Part shown: in pieces, positions 1-9,665 of the stretch
Layout: each line of letters opens with the position of its first letter
Position numbering within the stretch: position 1 is the first letter of the stretch
From: Wolfiporia cocos
Taxonomy: Eukaryota > Basidiomycota > Agaricomycetes > Polyporales > Phaeolaceae
Reading direction: 5' to 3'
Length of the DNA: 64,000 nucleotides
Assembly: GCA_029448655.1 (NCBI GenBank)
Contig: JACCLO010000034.1
Span: 62,001-126,000 of the forward strand
Notes under the pieces: generated by a model
Told to the model about the DNA's origin: nothing
The model's input: only the letters and a program-made list of their open reading frames with translations
Database searches by the model: none
Position numbers and translations under genes: made by a program

Positions 1-896
1 ACAATCGCGAGTATATCCTCTTCTACCGAAGTAGTTGAGGGCCCTGCCACCTTGTCAGGTGGCGTTACACCGAAGGCAAAAGTAATTTGTAGCGCTACGC
101 ATTCTGCTACGATACGAGCCAAGTCTGTACGCCAATCCAAAAAGGAAATATTGCCGAGTTGTTTGCAGTACTTCTTCATAATTCTCCAGTCTCTATTGGT
201 GATCCTCCCCCGTCTCGCTCTATCCTTTACGTTATCCACCAAGTCCTCCAATTCTACTACCATAGTATGGAAACGCATGTCGTTTTCCATGTGGAAGCCT
301 GGGTAATTAGGGGGGTGGTTGGCGAGAGGGGTAAGACGAGTGAGAGTGCCTTCTAGCATGGGAATAACTTGATCGCATGCTTGGAGGGGTTTCTTCTTCC
401 CGAAGACGAGGGAAGGGTCGAGAATCTTGTGGTTGGCCGGAACGGAAGGTCCGGCCGCCGGGCTGGAGAGACGGAGGGCCAGTGAAGAAGCTGCTTGCTT
501 GGCTTCCTTGGCGGCTTGTTTGGCGGCGATTCGCTTATTCAGCTTATCGCGAGCGAGCTTGAGCTTGTTGAGTTCGCGGAGTTCGATGAGATTTTCCATG
601 GCGGTAATGGATTGCGCTAGCTTCTCTTCCTCTGTCCAGATACGCTTAGCGAGCGGAACTGGTTTGGGAGGTCGAGGAGCGGGTTTCCCAGCCTCAGCAA
701 TGTGCTTTGGCATGTGGACGGGAATCTCCCAAAGATGGAGTTTCCCAGTGTAATCTTCCTTTACAGGAAGGGTGTAGGTGACGTCCTCTGCCCGAGGAAT
801 GTCGGTGGTGTCGATGCGGCTGAGAAGGGACCGCTTCGCCGGCTTAACGTAGGGGGCAGTGGAGGAGCCACGGGTGCGACGGGTAACGCGGGGCAT
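1..896 (-). CDS. gag-like ORF of element C, 3' part outside window
   Basis: An uninterrupted minus-strand frame runs from an ATG at 896 to the window edge, about 298 codons with no stop. It starts MPRVTRRTRGSS, has a basic N-terminus and an Ala/Lys-rich helical stretch (about residues 85-130, rich in KQAAKEAK-type sequence), then a longer hydrophilic domain with several Trp/Tyr residues. I see no zinc knuckle in the visible part. Its position about 1 kb after the 5' LTR and before any pol makes gag (capsid-like structural protein) the likely role. This is inferred from position rather than from a recognised domain. It could instead be an ORF0-type accessory protein. The ATG choice is simply the first in the open frame. 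Confidence 0.6.
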   Translation of the reverse strand, partial: MPRVTRRTRGSSTAPYVKPAKRSLLSRIDTTDIPRAEDVTYTLPVKEDYTGKLHLWEIPVHMPKHIAEAGKPAPRPPKPVPLAKRIWTEEEKLAQSITAMENLIELRELNKLKLARDKLNKRIAAKQAAKEAKQAASSLALRLSSPAAGPSVPANHKILDPSLVFGKKKPLQACDQVIPMLEGTLTRLTPLANHPPNYPGFHMENDMRFHTMVVELEDLVDNVKDRARRGRITNRDWRIMKKYCKQLGNISFLDWRTDLARIVAECVALQITFAFGVTPPDKVAGPSTTSVEEDILAI

Positions 897-1942
897 GATT
901 CTAGAAAGTGCAGCCTTCATGAGAAACAAAGTTTCCCAGTGATACGTCCAAGAACAGGAATGAAAGGGATTATGTAAGGTAGGGTAGTGGACTCCTTTTC
1001 AGGAGCAAAGAAGGTGTACTACGGGGCATAATTACTCTTATGTTGCGCGCAAACCCTGTGCCGAGACGGCGCGGATATTCGCATGACCCTAACGGTCAGA
1101 GGCGCCGACTCCAGGGGTAGAGTTGCTGACTGCCAGGCCGGTTCCTGGGTCAGATGATTGGGATTCGGATACACGACACCGCCCCGGAGGGACGATGCCG
1201 GAAAGTGGCTGGGATTTTACATCCCTTAGCCTGTCCATGCTTCAACAATGAGGTTGCCGTCTATAGCCACATGGGTGTCACATCAGGGCTAAAAAACCAC
1301 TGTCGATCTAAGATCGCGAGACAGCAGCGCTCCACATCCCGAAGGAGTGGGCCACGCGCTTCTCTTCCAATGGGGCCCCAAATCCGTTTGACCCATGCTC
1401 GCACGCCGAGCTGCCCGGAGGACTTATGCTATTGGCTACCGCGAGTGACCTATGGCAGGGTGATTTTTTACGTCACCCCCCTCACTGCTTTTCCCATAAC
1501 GGGTTCAAAGCAGGTCCCTTACGCCTGGGAGGCGGCTTTGGAAAATTCCCATGCCATCATAATGATGACCCTGTGGATAGTGATGGGGCGCTGAACAACG
1601 CTTGCCATGACAGGGGGTTGGGCGCACACAGGCAGACCGTCCCCTTTTCTCCACAGGCGGGTCTTAACCGCGCATAGTCCAAGCTTGTCAGCGAGGACTA
1701 TGTCTCCTTGACCCTGGAGTCCGGGTTAGGTAGGCCTCCTGCCTAAAAAGGCGGTGTGGCTTCCCTGGTTGCCAATCCTCTGCCGAGGATGGCGATGTAT
1801 CCCCCCAGATCTCAACTATCACCCCAATCGCCTTGTCAGGCAGAAAGGGATGTGCGCAGCAACAAGTAATAGCCCCTGTAGGATAGAAACCCAGACCCAA
1901 GCGCAAGCGCAAGGGCGGGGGTAGGGGGGAGATTTGTTCTTA
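897..1942 (-). other. untranslated leader of element C, homologous to leader of element B
   Basis: No convincing coding. Read on the minus strand it aligns over most of its length with 7687-8650 of element B: both begin TAAGAA, share the stretch around the 'ctccagggt' block (plus strand 1700-1720 versus 7897-7918) and share the 'gcgatcttagatcg' region (1305-1320 versus 8347-8360 in opposite orientation). The first bases (plus-strand copy 1930-1940) are the self-primer complement described separately. The short ORFs here differ in frame between the two elements, so conservation looks like an RNA feature (packaging or priming) rather than protein. Confidence 0.6.
1930..1940 (-). other. predicted self-primer binding site of element C
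   Basis: Minus-strand AGAACAAATCT lies two bases after the 5' LTR end. It is the exact reverse complement of AGATTTGTTCT inside the same LTR (plus coordinates 2065-2075), 34 bases downstream of the LTR TATA box. This is the arrangement of Tf1-type self-primed reverse transcription. No TGG-initiated tRNA primer site is present at this junction. Confidence 0.75.
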
Positions 1943-2641
1943 TGACACAGACTAGACTGTGGGACTCACACTATAACCTAACAAGCGACTTGAAGGAGTT
2001 GCTGGAGGTTGGTGAGGAGGCTAGTGGGCGCAAGCAGAGATGATATGTAACTGTGCGAATGCAGAGAACAAATCTAAGGCTTATCCGCAGTGATAGCCCT
2101 ACTTATATACATGCTTTGTTTGGTTACCGGTAAGGGAGCCAAACATGAAGGTGGTCTGTGCGCAGACATAACTAATATGGTTAAGTCGTAAACTACAATA
2201 GACCATGTGCGCCGGTAATGGCCGCACCAGTAAGATCGTTTGTTTGGACCGTAGGTCCATGTTGTGGAAGTGGCTGTAGCTACGTTAGTAAGCCATTCAT
2301 GTGATTCTCATATACCGGCATCGGGATATGAGTAATCATAAGGGCATTGGCATGTGATAACGAGCGGGCCGCTTATCCAATTGTACTGACATAGCCCGGT
2401 ACCGGGATATGAGTAAAGCGCGTGACACCGGAGGTTAGTCCGCTGAGTCATTGACGCGTACATACGTGTTATGTACGTGTTGTTATGACAGGTGGACGTA
2501 TACCGCGTTGTGTACGTGTTGTTTGTTTGCGTGTACGTGTAGACGGGCGCTTGGCAGCGTAAAGGTCTACAAGGTCGTAGAAATACCAGATAAATAGGTA
2601 AAAATACGGGAAAAATAGTGGCATGTCCCAAATCTGTGACA
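1943..2641 (-). repeat. 5' LTR of element C (699 bp)
   Basis: Reads TGTCACAG...CTGTGTCA on the minus strand, with a TATATAAG box at 2102-2109. It is colinear with the solo LTR at 32616-33313. The flanks (tctta left, atgac right) differ, as expected when one side is the element interior. Confidence 0.85.
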
Positions 2642-2837
2642 ATGACTAGCGTGTAAGCGCTGTGTCATTCTAGCTTAGTAGCGCATAAGCGTACGTTGAG
2701 AAGCCGTAAGGGCAATAATAACCGTAAGGTTATAGCCGTATGGGATAAGTACTGGATAACTCGTAGTTATGCGTATAAATACCGGATAAATGGCTACGGA
2801 TAGCGGAAAAATAGGGCGTTTAGATAATACTGTGACA
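2642..2837 (-). repeat. LTR fragment, same family as the solo LTR at 5614-6504
   Basis: Starts TGTCACAG on the minus strand at 2837. It follows the first 190 bases or so of the 5614-6504 LTR (shared blocks around 'tacgagttatcc' and 'gcgcttacacgctag') until it is cut by element C at 2641. The rest should lie left of the window. Confidence 0.7.
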
Positions 2838-3165
2838 CATGCAATACAAGACCCCTAATACTACTAGGACCTACGGTACTATGGTATGAGTCAGGTTGCA
2901 TGTGACCGTAAGTGATAACGTATGCGCTATGACTATGAATGAGTCAGATGGCAGGTGACTCTACAAGTGTAATGAGTCAGCGGTCACACATATGAGCATT
3001 AACATGTGATATCTGTGGAATGGGATGGAACCTGCTAGAAGGTTCCGTCGGCATCTAGTTCTACTGGGTCACGTGATCTACAAGTATCCGTGCTACGCTA
3101 ACTATGCTACAAACTGGACTACAAGTCTAGGAAAAATAGGGAAAAATATAGGAAAATTTGTGACA
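2838..3165 (-). repeat. 3' LTR of element A, first 328 bp
   Basis: On the minus strand it begins TGTCACAAATTTTCC directly after the polypurine tract at the end of element A. It is interrupted at 2838 by another LTR insertion, so only the U3 start is visible. Confidence 0.7.
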
Positions 3166-3180
3166 TTACCCCCTCTTCAA
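3166..3180 (-). other. polypurine tract of element A
   Basis: Minus-strand TTGAAGAGGGGGTAA directly precedes the TGTCAC of the 3' LTR. The same GGGGGTAA-TGTCAC junction occurs in element B and the TRIM. Confidence 0.75.
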
Positions 3181-3201
3181 GATTTGCGGTCCCTGCAAAG
3201 G

Positions 3202-3933
3202 TTACTCGGTGATCGGTGGTTCGACATCTTGCCACTTGCTCGCTGAGGGCTCCATCAGGCGGTCCCAATCCTCATAGTCATGAGGGAGTATTTTGACTTC
3301 TCCCAAGTGTCTACCAGTATGACCAAAGCCTTTGTCACCACGAGCTGTGTCCTTCAAGTATTGTTGATTGTACATGTAGGTTGTACTATGGTGGATTTCT
3401 GGTTGAGGGACAGGTTGCAGAAGTAATTGTGCTATCTTGTCCCTATGGTTAACCATGTATGGATATCCGGTGAAGTTGTAGAGCATGACTATCACTTCTC
3501 CACAGTAATCCCAGTCTATGACTCTGCCTTGTACCTGTATGCCCTTCTTCGCCATGCTAGAATGTGTCTCCAGTTTGCCGCTGAATCCATAAGGGAATAG
3601 GATTCTTAGGTCTGTTTTCACGAGCATGGTGGTGTGAGGGTTTATCCTGGTAGCTTCGGCTGAGTAGATGTCAAATCCGGTGGCATGTTCAGTGCCTCTT
3701 TCTGGATATGTGCCCTGGGGTCCTACTGCGAATTCGAGATATTCGTTGAAGCAAGTGCCTTCTTCTACGGAGTTGCCGAATTTGTCCCGTACTAACCACT
3801 TCCGTACTTTCTTGCATTCTTCCGGAGTAAATTCACCTCTCTGCAGTGGCCAATCATCTGGCCATAGATAACAATCCCCAACTTTCCAGTCTGGGTTGTC
3901 ATCTGGTTCGAATACTTGAATATTGTGGGTGTG
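3202..3933 (-). CDS. dUTPase domain at C-terminus of element A polyprotein
   Basis: dUTPase hydrolyses dUTP to dUMP and pyrophosphate, limiting uracil incorporation during cDNA synthesis. The frame is open for about 243 codons directly after the TGA that ends the chromodomain ORF and is in the same frame with it. An internal ATG at 3627 starts a shorter version that would lose motif 1. Family motifs in order: motif 1 ATGFDIYSAE, a weak motif 2 (SSMAKKG where Arg-Ser-Gly is usual), motif 3 GRVIDWDYCGEV, motif 4 near RDKIAQLLL, motif 5 RGDKGFGHTG. The weak motif 2 may reduce activity. The polypurine tract follows about 20 bases later, so this is the last domain of the element. It was probably translated as a fusion to integrase/chromodomain before the TGA arose, or by readthrough. 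Confidence 0.8.
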   Translation of the reverse strand, partial: HTHNIQVFEPDDNPDWKVGDCYLWPDDWPLQRGEFTPEECKKVRKWLVRDKFGNSVEEGTCFNEYLEFAVGPQGTYPERGTEHATGFDIYSAEATRINPHTTMLVKTDLRILFPYGFSGKLETHSSMAKKGIQVQGRVIDWDYCGEVIVMLYNFTGYPYMVNHRDKIAQLLLQPVPQPEIHHSTTYMYNQQYLKDTARGDKGFGHTGRHLGEVKILPHDYEDWDRLMEPSASKWQDVEPPITE

Positions 3934-5613
3934 TCATCTTCGCGGAGCGGTATGTGCGTTAAGGGCATGTTCTGCCTTGTATTCGTCTACCAACTCCTTA
4001 GTGTTGACGAAGTCATCTTCATATTCCCATGTGTCTTCTCCCATGGAGTACCCTAACCATCGCACCAGGAATTGTAGTTTTCCTGAGGGTGTGAATCTGT
4101 GGTTGAGTATTTGCTCCACTTCGTATTCTCCTGACTTATCTGGTTCTGGAGCTTCTTCCTTGCCGGTATATGGTGTTAGCTTTGACGCATGGAAGACCGG
4201 GTGATAGGCTCGGTATTGGCCATCCATGTGTAGTCTGAAAGTCACGGGTGACAGTTGTTCGACTATTTTGAACGGGCCGATGTACCTGGGGGCCAAACTT
4301 CTTTCGGATGTTTGGTAATCCCTTACGTCTATCATAACCTTGTCTCCAACCTTGAAGGGTACTTTCTGGATCGATTGATTGTAATACCACTTCATACTGT
4401 CAGCTGCTAACTGCATTGCGGCTTTGGCTTGCTCCTGAGCGTTCCAACGATCGGTTGCAATTTCATTAAGGTCTGCTTTTGCCTGAATAGCTAAATCTGC
4501 TGGCCCAGCCTTTGGGTGCCTTCCCAACTCGACGTAGAATGGTGACATCTTGGTAGTCTCTGACGCTGCGTTGTTGTATGCAAATTCCGCCGTAGGCAGG
4601 AATTGAGACCAATTGTCTTTGCAATACGAGTTTACATAGCATCTGAGGTATTGTTCAAGTGTCTGATTCATTCTTTCCATCTGTCCATCTGCCTGTGGGT
4701 GATATGCCATAGTCATGGCATGTTCTATCCCTAGCAGTTTACACCATTCGCCGAATAGTTTGGATGCAAACTGCACTCCGTGATCGGAAATGATACGTTT
4801 AGGTAGCCCATGTATTGGGTAAAACCTTCTGTATAGGACTCTTACGGGATCCTTTGTTCCGAATTTGCTGGAGATGGGGAAGAAGCATGCTCGCTTGGTC
4901 AAGCAATTGACTACAACCATGATTCCGTCATACACCTTGTTGTCTATCTTCGACTTGGGTAGGTACATAATGAAATCCATGGTTATTATCTCCCATGGGG
5001 CTTCTGGTACTTCGTTAGGTATCAGGGGTCCATATGGCTTTTGCGGGCGATTCTTCATTTGCTGGCATGTGTCGCATTCCTGTATGTATTTCTTTACCGA
5101 GTTGGTTAGTCCTGGCCACCAGTAATTACGTGAGATGAGTTTGTATGTCTTCCATCTCCCCATATGCCCTGCAGTAGGGTGGTCATGGTGTAATTGTAAG
5201 ACCTTATTTCTAAGCTCTTCTGGTGCCTTGGGAACGTAGATCTTGTTATGGTACAAGAGTAGACCATTCTCGTAGTTCCAGTCTCTGAGAGACTTGCCGA
5301 ATTCGTGAGGTCCTGACTCCAATAGGCCTTTGTAGTCCTTGGTTACCTCGTTGTCTAGCAATGCTTTGTGTATTTCTCGTTGGAGTTCGTCATCTGGGAT
5401 TACCAACTGATGGAGGGGCTCGAACGCAAGGATGGCTAATTCTCGCGCAAAGTTAACAAAAAATTCCGGTTTCAACAGAATATTGTTCCTATTGTCGAGT
5501 TCCACCCCCTCTTCATGGTCTGGTCTCCTGGACAGAGGGTCTGCAGTAAGCATGGTTTTTCCTGGTTTATGGTGCATGGAGAAGTTAAATCTTGACAGAT
5601 ATAATGCCCATCT
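3934..5613 (-). CDS. RNase H end, integrase and chromodomain of element A
   Basis: The frame enters from element A RNase H at 5613, where the solo LTR inserted; the first codons read RWALYLSRF as in other gypsy elements. Integrase follows with an HHCC zinc-binding domain (HHDHPTAGH...CDTCQQMK) and the catalytic triad around TMDFIMYLP, ISDHGVQFASK and DGQMERMNQ. A C-terminal chromodomain carries EYEVEQIL, FLVRWLGYS and DTWEYEDD, which in chromoviruses guides integration to particular chromatin. It ends at a TGA (3934-3936) whose continuation in the same frame is the dUTPase. Residues upstream of 5613 in the raw open frame come from the LTR and are not part of the protein. Confidence 0.88.
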   Translation of the reverse strand, partial: RWALYLSRFNFSMHHKPGKTMLTADPLSRRPDHEEGVELDNRNNILLKPEFFVNFARELAILAFEPLHQLVIPDDELQREIHKALLDNEVTKDYKGLLESGPHEFGKSLRDWNYENGLLLYHNKIYVPKAPEELRNKVLQLHHDHPTAGHMGRWKTYKLISRNYWWPGLTNSVKKYIQECDTCQQMKNRPQKPYGPLIPNEVPEAPWEIITMDFIMYLPKSKIDNKVYDGIMVVVNCLTKRACFFPISSKFGTKDPVRVLYRRFYPIHGLPKRIISDHGVQFASKLFGEWCKLLGIEHAMTMAYHPQADGQMERMNQTLEQYLRCYVNSYCKDNWSQFLPTAEFAYNNAASETTKMSPFYVELGRHPKAGPADLAIQAKADLNEIATDRWNAQEQAKAAMQLAADSMKWYYNQSIQKVPFKVGDKVMIDVRDYQTSERSLAPRYIGPFKIVEQLSPVTFRLHMDGQYRAYHPVFHASKLTPYTGKEEAPEPDKSGEYEVEQILNHRFTPSGKLQFLVRWLGYSMGEDTWEYEDDFVNTKELVDEYKAEHALNAHTAPRR

Positions 5614-6504
5614 TGTCACAGATCTGACATTTTTCCGCAATTAATTGCCATTTATCCGGTATTATTACGCATACCTACGAGTTATCCTGTACTTATCAGT
5701 ACAAGCCGACATGCCGGTGTAACCTAACAGTTATTACCTAAGCCCAAGAGTGCTTACGCGCTACTAAGCATCTATGACACGGCGCTTACACGCTAGTCAT
5801 CAAGCATGACATGTTACATGACACTCTGTCACAAGACTAGACCTATGGTCTATTCTAACCCATGATACCATCATTACAAATAATGATATCATCATGACAT
5901 CATATGGTCTAGCCCCTGGCTATGACATCACTATGATGTAACCCCTTCGTCATCATTACCAATTATGACACCATTGGACCTAGGCCTACAGCCCAGTCCA
6001 ATCCATAGCACGCCATCATTACACAATAATGGCATCACTATTCTAGACCCATGGTCTAGTACATTCCATGACATCATCATTTCCAATCATGACGTCATTA
6101 TGATCCAGGCCTCCGGCCCGGTAACCATGTATGCGGATCTTCTGATCCATCCCTCGTATCTTACTGGCTAAGTCCATTACTGGCTAGCATGGTCACTATA
6201 GATACCTATGCATGATGCCTTATCGCATCATTATGATATACGGATGGTGCCATACTGACACCATCGCCTTATGCAAGCATATGACTAACACGTTTAGGGT
6301 AGGACCATTCCCTTACTTACGTAATCAAGTATAAGCATGTATATAAGATAGGGCTTAACGCCTTTAGTCGTTAGTTCTGTTCTTCTAGGCGCTGCGCGCC
6401 CTAGAAGAACTTCACCTCTCTTCTGCGCGCCTTCTGACTGCTTGCCTGCTTATTCCCCTCACCTTGTGGATTAGGCGGTGAGTCCCACAGTTAGATCTGT
6501 GTCA
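5614..6504 (+). repeat. Solo LTR (891 bp) inserted in element A RNase H
   Basis: TGTCACAG...TCTGTGTCA flanked by perfect 5-bp duplications catct (5609-5613 and 6505-6509). TATATAAG lies at 6340-6347; AGTTCTGTTCTT at 6373-6384 is where a transcript would start by analogy with element B. No internal region, so it is an LTR-LTR recombination product. 5870-6120 contains many short 'atgacatcat' repeats. Confidence 0.9.
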
Positions 6505-6592
6505 CATCTTGCCTGTCTCCTGGTGAGCTTCTGAGCCGTCTTGAAGTAGGTTAGGTTCAGATGATCCGACCATACTTCGAATTTTTCCGGGT
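6505..6592 (-). pseudogene. RNase H fragment of element A between two insertions
   Basis: The minus strand encodes a short RNase H segment with SDHLNLTYF and ending LTRRQAR. It joins in frame to the RT/RNase H ORF (ends ...YLEGHP at 12651) on one side and to RWALYL at 5613 on the other once both insertions and one duplication copy each are removed. This fixes the insertion points exactly. Confidence 0.88.
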
Positions 6593-7518
6593 TGTCACAG
6601 ATTTATCTGGGGCTTACAGCATTTTTCCTACGATTATAGCAATTTACCTGGGATTTATACGTCTAACTACAAGTTATCTACGGGTTAACTCCCATTGCCA
6701 CCACGACAAGCTCTTAACTGGGCTTATCACCACATGACCAGCATACATAACGCTACGGCACCTTCCGGTCCAATAGCATAGTTACAGCTACGTCATAAAG
6801 GTCTCGCCCGTCAGAGCAAGACCAGCCACGTCATAGATCGTAGATCATAATGATAGGCCGAGCGCGGCACGCTCGCATAATAATGTCCACATGTACAAAC
6901 AGTGCCTCGCGGCCTTGTACTATTGGGTCGGCCTTCCCGGCTTCCCACCGCCATAAGATCCTTGATCACAATGGCACCTCAGGCGCGCCACGCCTTCGCA
7001 TAATAATGGCAACACGGCCAAATAGCACTATATTAGCATCAAGGCAATATCGCTATAGGCTCGGCCTTCTCGGCCATCTCACGGACTCGGCGTTCTCCAA
7101 GTCCCGGGCTTCTGCCATCACGGCGCTGCCCAAACACCGGTCCTCGCCTCACGGCTAAGACCAATACATGCCCCGGTAACCATCCGGACCGGGCTGTAAC
7201 ACATGCCACGGTACTACCCGTCCAATGGCATAACGACCTCGGCGTCTCGCCTTGGTCATCCAACGAAGCACGGCCAATCGCCATTATGCCGCAAGGTATC
7301 CGGCAACCGGCTTCACCTATACCCGGGCTGCGCCCGCGTTAGTATCACAGATAAGACATAATCCCTCTATTACGATTGGGTCGGCCATTAGGGCCTTCCA
7401 CGGCCATTCTAGATAGAGTAACTAAACATCAGATAAGATAAAGCTTCGCCACTTGGCAAAGCCACATAACCCGGTAAGGCAACCGCTAGCTAGTAGCACG
7501 TGCCCTCCCGACACAATG

Positions 7519-7526
7519 TATATAAG
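7519..7526 (+). promoter_or_regulatory. TATA box in element B LTR
   Basis: TATATAAG. The same 'tgtatataagtagg' context occurs in the element C LTR. Transcription would begin about 33 bases downstream, at the self-primer sequence 7552-7563. An identical box lies in the 3' LTR. Confidence 0.65.
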
Positions 7527-7551
7527 TAGGAGCCAAGCGCTCTTTAACTTC

Positions 7552-7563
7552 AGTTCTATTCTT
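7552..7563 (+). other. predicted mRNA 5' end / self-primer of element B
   Basis: AGTTCTATTCTT is the exact reverse complement of AAGAATAGAACT at 7688-7699. Its spacing from the TATA box fits the start of the transcript, so the RNA 5' end could fold onto the primer-binding site. Confidence 0.75.
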
Positions 7564-7687
7564 CTCGGCGTACGCCGTAGAAGAACCTCCTACCTCCTAC
7601 TGCGTCTGATAACCTCTTCCTCACCTAAGTCGCCTAGTTCATCGCAGGATACTGGCTTGGTGAGTCCCACAGAGCCATCTGTGTCAT

Positions 7688-7699
7688 AAGAATAGAACT
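7688..7699 (+). other. predicted self-primer binding site of element B
   Basis: AAGAATAGAACT begins one base after the 5' LTR and pairs over 12 bases with 7552-7563 in the LTR. Confidence 0.78.
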
Positions 7700-8650
7700 A
7701 CCTACCCCCCTGCGCCTCCTTAACTGGTGGCGCCTGGGTTTTTCCTCCAACAGGTGTCTGAGATAGCGCAGGGGCCGCTACTCTCCTGCAAAGGGGATGT
7801 ATGCTCCGTGGTTGCGGATTGGGATACATCGGCGGCGGGCTTAGCGGCCTGCTGCCACCCAGTGGGGCGCTGCTTGCCTAATCAGCAGCATGCGTCCTGC
7901 GAACCCGGACTCCAGGGTTAAGGAGAGGCGCCGGCTTCCTGACAAGGTTGCTGGTGCCAGCGGTTGAGACCCGCCTATTGGGAAAAGGGGACCGTCTGCC
8001 TGTGTGCGCGCAGCCCCCTGTCTTGGCAATCCCTGTTCAGGGACCCAACACTACCAGTAGGATCCCCATAGGGATATGCGCTTCGGCGTATTCCCTTAGT
8101 TGGGTGTGGGAATCTTCCAAAGCCGCCCCCCAGGCGTAAGGGGCCCGCTTGGGATCTCCTTCGGGGAATCCAAGTGGTGAGGTGGTGCGGCTCGCAAGGC
8201 CAAACCAGCCGAGGTCACTCGCGGTAGCCAATAGCGTAAGTCCTACGGGCAGCTCGGTGTGCGAGCCTGGGTTAAACCGAGTTGGGGCCCCACCGGAAGC
8301 ATGCGGCGTTGCCCACCATCCTTGATGTGTGGAGCGCTCGTGAATGCGCGATCTTAGATCGACGGATGGTTTTTTAGCCCTGATGTGACACCCAGGTGGC
8401 TATAGATGGCAAGCCTTACCACTAAAGCGCGGACCGGTCGCGGTGTAATACTGCGACCACTTTCCAGCTCATCTCCACGAGGAAATGGGCTGTGTATCCT
8501 ATTCCCAACCATGTGACCCAGCTTATCAAGCGCTGGCAGTCACCGACTCTCTTTCTAGAAGGAAGTCGCGCGCTTCGATGAAGACACCTGTCGGCTAAAT
8601 TCCGCGCGGCGTCCTGACAAGGGCGCCCCTAACCATGCCCCCGTTCTTCT
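7700..8650 (+). other. leader of element B shared with element C
   Basis: Non-coding, GC-rich, and alignable by eye in inverse orientation with 1942-1000. No frame is conserved between the two copies. Likely cis-acting RNA sequence such as dimerisation or packaging signals (inference). Confidence 0.6.
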
Positions 8651-9584
8651 TGTGTTAGACATGACCACTCAGCGTTGATCGCTGATGATGAGCTCTCTTT
8701 CAGGTACCCTGGTATCCCAGTCAATAAGTAGATAAATATGTAGTTTTAGTGGCGGCTCCTAGTAGCTTACTTACTTTGTAAAGTAGCTTAGAAACCGTCC
8801 AATAGCATTTGTATTCGCCTCTGGAAATCCTGCGTCACCTGCTGGTTCCCAGGTTATCTAGCCTGGTTAAGGTCGCTTATGTACATATAAAGCAACCTTT
8901 TACGTCTTAGGTACAATAAGTCAATCGAAAAACGATACTAGTACCTTACTCGACGTAGGATCGCGTACGCTTGGCAAACATATGCTTATAACTATTATTA
9001 CTATGGGAATGCCTAAGTACCAAGTCGATTAAGATTCTTAATCTATCGGCGCCCGTTTGACTTCGGTCTTCGCTCCTGAAAAGGGGATTCGGGTTATTGA
9101 GCATCTGTCATTTGGTCACATGTCACAAAGAACCTTAGAACGGGGGCACCCCTTTTGGTAATGGAATTCCTGACAAGGAAATTACCATCCGATTGGGAAG
9201 AGACGTCTGACAAGCGTCTATAAATAATTGGGTACAGCGCTGTTTCCACCAGCCACCCATGTACAAACAGATCGCAACAAGATTACTTCATTGAATCTTG
9301 CAATCTGGGTTAGAGGAAAGGAAAACAAGGGACACACGCTATTAATACGCGTTCCCTTGAAGTGTAGCGGAGGCCGCAAGGCTTCTAGAATCACACTTCA
9401 TTCGGCATTCTCGCACAATCGCCGAATCTACACCGGTTTCCAACCGGTCCCCCCCTGTATTGAAGTCGACAATTTCGCACGCCAATCGCAAAATTCGTCA
9501 CGAGGCTAGCTACCTCACTTTTGATTTCACTTCGATTCAACTTTTCTCTGTGGGGAGAATAACCGAATTCGAAAAATACACCTT

Positions 9585-9665
9585 AGCAACTCAATGCGAT
9601 CGTCCGCAAAAGGTCTCGAAGAAGCACTCGAAAACTTCCAGAGATAACAAGGGAGTCCCCCTTAT
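9585..9665 (+). repeat. element B internal module, copy 1
   Basis: Pattern: 'agcaa...' spacer, 'tc-gaa-aa-gcact-gaaaa-cttccag', 'ataaca', then 'gag(t)ccc-ctta'. Aligns with the copies near 10905-10985 and 11140-11220; substitutions are scattered, not clustered by codon position. Confidence 0.45.

Larger units (their letters stand above)
1..2641 (-). mobile_element. Ty3/gypsy-like LTR element C, right (5') end only
   Basis: On the minus strand this reads 5' LTR (2641 to 1943), a self-primer site, a leader of about 1 kb, then an open gag-like frame that runs off the window at base 1. The LTR is nearly the same sequence as the solo LTR at 32616-33313, which shows both LTR edges independently. 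The bases beside the LTR at its right edge (2642-2646, atgac) should be one copy of the target duplication; the other copy is outside the window. The element interrupts an older LTR (2642-2837). Pol is not visible, so the Ty3/gypsy assignment rests on LTR style and leader similarity to element B and is moderate. Confidence 0.75.
6593..7686 (+). repeat. 5' LTR of element B
   Basis: Starts TGTCACAGATTTATC and ends GAGTCCCACAGAGCCATCTGTGTCA-like (last bases tctgtgtca). The short open frames inside are repeated identically in the 3' LTR and are not taken as genes. Confidence 0.92.

Noticed and set aside
1154..1594. 146-codon plus-strand frame near the left end
   Set aside because: Antisense to the shared leader of elements B and C; not conserved as a frame in B.
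5870..6120. Repeated 'atgacatcat' motifs as a possible regulatory array
   Set aside because: Internal to a solo LTR and irregular; may be U3 sequence, not separable as its own feature.
6850..7284. Open frames of 81-102 codons, repeated identically at 11809-12243
   Set aside because: They lie inside the two LTRs of element B; identity reflects LTR duplication, and composition is not protein-like.
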